Shown here: piece after piece, positions 61,917 to 64,000 of the stretch
Layout of the letters: each line of letters opens with the position of its first letter
Numbering within the stretch: the stretch's first letter is position 1
Source: Fulvivirgaceae bacterium JP3-4
GTDB lineage: Bacteria; Bacteroidota; Bacteroidia; Cytophagales; Cyclobacteriaceae
Direction of reading: 5' to 3'
DNA length: 64,000 nt
NCBI GenBank assembly: GCA_029309925.1
Contig: JARKND010000004.1
Coordinates: 496,001-560,000 of the forward strand
The notes under the pieces: model-generated
Told to the model about the DNA's origin: nothing
What the model saw: the letters and a program-made list of their open reading frames with translations, nothing else
Databases searched by the model: none
Made by a program: the position numbers and the translations under genes

Positions 61917-62978
61917 ATGCAAAATCTAATTCGTTTTGGCTGGGATCATTCCCTTCAGGAACACTTTAATACATTACAAACTTCGCTGCTTCCGGGCCGC
62001 GTAATTTCGATCAAGGGTTTCAAATATTTTCTGATAACAGAACGCGGTGAGCTTGAAACCGAATTGTCAGGCAGGCTTCTGTTTGAAAGTGAAAATGAAA
62101 ATCTTCCAAAGGTTGGAGACTGGGTGCTATTCCAGGATTACGACACCATGGGCTATATCATTGAGTTGCTTCCGCGAAAAAATGCATTGAGCCGGAAAAC
62201 GCCCGGGGCAAAGTTTGAAAAACAACTCCTTGCTTCAAATATCGACTATGCGCTGATCGTGCAGGGCCTCGACCGTGACTTCAACGTGATGAGACTTGAG
62301 CGATACATCGTTCAAATATCCGCATGCAATATTGCACCGGTGATCATCCTGAACAAGGCAGACCTGGTTGAAGACCTTGCTCCATTTGTTTCGGAAATTG
62401 AAAAACTGAAACGCGATGTCCCGATCTTTCCCTGCAGCACAGTCACTGGCCTGGGCATGCCGGAGATCATCGATCGCGTTTTCATTCCTGGCAAAACCTG
62501 TATCATGATCGGGTCATCAGGCGTTGGAAAAAGTTCTCTTTTGAATGCATTAACGCGTGAGCAAGTTCAGTCCGTGGCTGCGGTGAGTGAGTCAAATCAG
62601 AAAGGCAGGCATACCACAACGGGTCGCGATCTCTTTCTGCTGCCGAATGAAGCGCTCCTCATCGACACACCTGGAATGCGCGAGTTTGGTGTAACGTTCG
62701 AAGAGAATGCATCAGAAGGCGATCTTTTTCCCGAGATCACCAAAATTGCTTCGGGTTGCCGTTACAACGACTGCCGCCATATCGAAGAAAATGGTTGTGC
62801 AGTACTCGAAGCATTGGAAAATGGTTCGCTTGACAGTATGGTTTACGACAGCTACATCAAGCTATTGAAAGAACAACGAAGGTTCCAGATCACCGCTGAT
62901 GAAAAGAAGCGAATGAATCGCCAATTCGGCAAAATGATCAAAGAAGCGAAAGATTATCGCAAGCGGTATAAGTTCTGA
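61917..62978 (+). CDS. rsgA: Ribosome small-subunit-dependent GTPase RsgA
   Basis: 353 residues. An N-terminal OB-fold (about 25-95) leads to a circularly permuted GTPase with G4 NKAD (146-149), G1 GSSGVGKSS (199-207), G2 Thr-rich TTTGRD and G3 DTPGM (250-254), followed by a zinc-knuckle-like Cys281, Cys286, His288, Cys294 and a helical tail. RsgA acts late in 30S maturation and uses ribosome-stimulated GTPase. The start at 61917 follows ATC and gives the family N-terminus. It ends 5 nt before a strong terminator. The lack of an RNA-binding extension is normal. Confidence 0.96.
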   Translation: MQNLIRFGWDHSLQEHFNTLQTSLLPGRVISIKGFKYFLITERGELETELSGRLLFESENENLPKVGDWVLFQDYDTMGYIIELLPRKNALSRKTPGAKFEKQLLASNIDYALIVQGLDRDFNVMRLERYIVQISACNIAPVIILNKADLVEDLAPFVSEIEKLKRDVPIFPCSTVTGLGMPEIIDRVFIPGKTCIMIGSSGVGKSSLLNALTREQVQSVAAVSESNQKGRHTTTGRDLFLLPNEALLIDTPGMREFGVTFEENASEGDLFPEITKIASGCRYNDCRHIEENGCAVLEALENGSLDSMVYDSYIKLLKEQRRFQITADEKKRMNRQFGKMIKEAKDYRKRYKF

Positions 62979-62983
62979 TTCTG

Positions 62984-63020
62984 ATAAGATAGTCCCATAA
63001 AGATCATGGGACTATCTTAT
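62984..63020 (+). terminator. Long-stem terminator of rsgA
   Basis: ATAAGATAGTCCCAT (62984-62998) and ATGGGACTATCTTAT (63006-63020) form a perfect 15-bp stem with a 7-nt loop. The T-rich tail is short (TTATTTC), so efficiency is uncertain. Confidence 0.7.
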
Positions 63021-63080
63021 TTATTTCATGAGCGTTTCACACCGGACAACTTCGTGTCTCGCTATCGCGCAAAAAAAAGA

Positions 63081-63812
63081 TCACTCCACGGTTGGCACCT
63101 CACTCAATTCGGTTATGGGTGTCAACAACAATTTCTGAAATTCAACTTCGGAACCTTCGGCCTGAACGGCAATCTGTCCGCTGCTGGCCGTGCATTCATA
63201 ACCATCGTTAACAAGCACTCCGTTCAACCACACGCGGATTGACCGATCAACGCACTCGATCACCATGGTGTTCCATTCACCTAATGGCTTTTCAGTTCCG
63301 TCTGTAAGGTTGATAATGCGTCTTTCTTTTCCTTCAGTGATGCCCCAGTTATCCTTCGGCCCTCTTCGCTTTTCCATTTCAGGAACCTTGATATCCTCGA
63401 CAATGCACCAGAAGTCGCCTGCGTTTTCATGCATCATCTGCACTTCAAGGGACTTTGGAAACATGCCGTATAATGCGCGCGGAGTTGAAGCGTGGACCAA
63501 AACACCACAGTTACCCGGTGCACCGGCAAACCTGTAAATTGCTTTCAGCCTGTAGTTGCTGTAAGAAGAGTCGGTGATCAGGTGCCCGCCAGGGGTGCCG
63601 AGACTGACGAGCAATCCATTTCTGACAATGAAAGGAAATTGCAAGGTTGAATCTTTATCGAGGTCCGGAACGTCAGCGTGCCACCCTGAAAGGTCTTTGC
63701 CATTGAACAAACTGATCGGTTCTGAAGTTGTGATGTTGTTGTTGGCTGGCGTGCTGCAACCGAACAGGCCATACACGATGGCGAGGGGCAAAACAATTTT
63801 TCTCATAAGCAT
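63081..63812 (-). CDS. DUF1080 (3-keto-disaccharide hydrolase-like) lipoprotein
   Basis: 243 residues from the ATG at 63812, whose A is shared with the TGA of the upstream gene (TGATG); a further ATG at 63806 is the other choice. Lipobox LFGC, followed by STPANNN. The concanavalin-like DUF1080 fold has ISLFNGKDLSGWHADVPDLD, HASTPRALYGMFPKSLEVQMMHENAGDFW (in parts), GEWNTMVIECVDRSIRVWLNGVLVNDGY. DUF1080 enzymes cleave 3-keto-glycosides and resemble beta-glucanases. Substrate unknown. Confidence 0.88.
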   Translation of the reverse strand: MLMRKIVLPLAIVYGLFGCSTPANNNITTSEPISLFNGKDLSGWHADVPDLDKDSTLQFPFIVRNGLLVSLGTPGGHLITDSSYSNYRLKAIYRFAGAPGNCGVLVHASTPRALYGMFPKSLEVQMMHENAGDFWCIVEDIKVPEMEKRRGPKDNWGITEGKERRIINLTDGTEKPLGEWNTMVIECVDRSIRVWLNGVLVNDGYECTASSGQIAVQAEGSEVEFQKLLLTPITELSEVPTVE

Positions 63813-64000
63813 CAACTCATAAAATATGAACGCAGCGTTTCATATGACATCTCCACCTCTAAAAAGACTGGTGCGTCATTGATGCTCTGGTAATTCAATT
63901 CAACAATAGATTTGCGATTGCTCTGCGGATTCGGATAAATCCGCCCAATGCTCGATACGTTTATGAGTTGTGTAGTGATCTCTGCATCGTCAGACGCAAC
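63812..64000 (-). CDS. C-terminal end of a protein with a YPNP motif (possible T9SS sorting remnant), cut by the window
   Basis: A minus-strand frame is open from the window edge to the TGA at 63814-63812 (62 residues visible). It contains SSIGRIYPNPQSNRKSIVEL, which looks like the start of a type IX sorting domain, but then runs into APVFLEVEMSYETLRSYFMS and stops about 40 residues after YPNP, roughly half of the normal length. It may be a truncated or frameshifted T9SS domain. The stop overlaps the start of the DUF1080 gene. Confidence 0.5.
   Translation of the reverse strand, partial: VASDDAEITTQLINVSSIGRIYPNPQSNRKSIVELNYQSINDAPVFLEVEMSYETLRSYFMS

Noticed and set aside
1-64000. CRISPR array, insertion sequence, prophage or rRNA operon
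   Set aside because: No evenly spaced direct repeats with unique spacers, no transposase, integrase or phage structural gene, and no rRNA sequence was seen; the repeats found are short heptads or degenerate GC-rich units.

Overview
The window looks like a chromosomal segment of a Bacteroidota bacterium, probably a Cytophagales member (Chryseolinea/Ohtaekwangia-like; the genus is a guess). Reasons: a type IX secretion (T9SS) sorting domain on a giant surface protein, a flexirubin/aryl-polyene pigment locus with a tyrosine ammonia-lyase very like the Flavobacterium johnsoniae enzyme, Bacteroidota families (DUF2911, DUF4114, OprO/P porins), and promoters of the Bacteroidota type (TTG, about 19-20 nt, TAnnTTTG). 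Genes are densely packed. Many long reading frames begin upstream of the real start, so starts were moved to the ATG in front of a signal peptide or conserved domain where this is visible.

Layout. 1-9.1 kb, all minus strand: part of a flexirubin/aryl-polyene cluster (ammonia-lyase, ketoreductase, two ketosynthases, ACP, LpxL-like acyltransferase, dehydratase-like hotdog protein, secreted protein, thioesterase, methyltransferase, small ketosynthase-like protein cut by the left edge). 9.4-17 kb: solute-binding protein, crotonase, ComEC, PhoH, SAM-hydroxide adenosyltransferase, single-domain response regulator. 17-29 kb: TPR protein, serine hydrolase, amidohydrolase, a 1647-residue T9SS protein with cohesin-like and dockerin-like modules, sarcosine-oxidase-like enzyme, P1 peptidase, tRNA-Leu(CAA). 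30-49 kb: housekeeping and accessory genes including a tandem paralog pair of unknown function, TonB, an alpha/beta-hydrolase, a Zn peptidase, VIT1-like transporter, GH3, PAP2, ThuA-like protein and two PAS histidine kinases.

49.5-61.5 kb is the most coherent region: a phosphate-starvation island. It holds pstSCAB-phoU, two phosphate-selective-type porins, an MFS transporter, an OmpR/PhoB-like regulator, a GH1 enzyme, and an overlapping pair encoding a PlcP-like metallophosphoesterase and a GT28-like glycosyltransferase. At least three intergenic regions carry 11-bp-period direct repeats of TTAACAT-like units, which match the known Bacillus PhoP-box pattern (TTAACA, 11-bp period). Together these suggest a Pho regulon that couples phosphate uptake to replacement of phospholipids by glycolipids. 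This is inferred from sequence, not shown.

The right end holds rsgA, a DUF1080 lipoprotein and the C-terminus of a protein with a T9SS-like YPNP motif. Other non-coding structure: a GC-rich degenerate repeat in inverted halves around a terminator upstream of the ammonia-lyase gene, two AT-rich heptad-repeat elements, a GCWATGGC repeat cluster, and twin 15-bp palindromes between divergent genes at 43.5 kb. No CRISPR array, insertion sequence, rRNA or prophage was seen.
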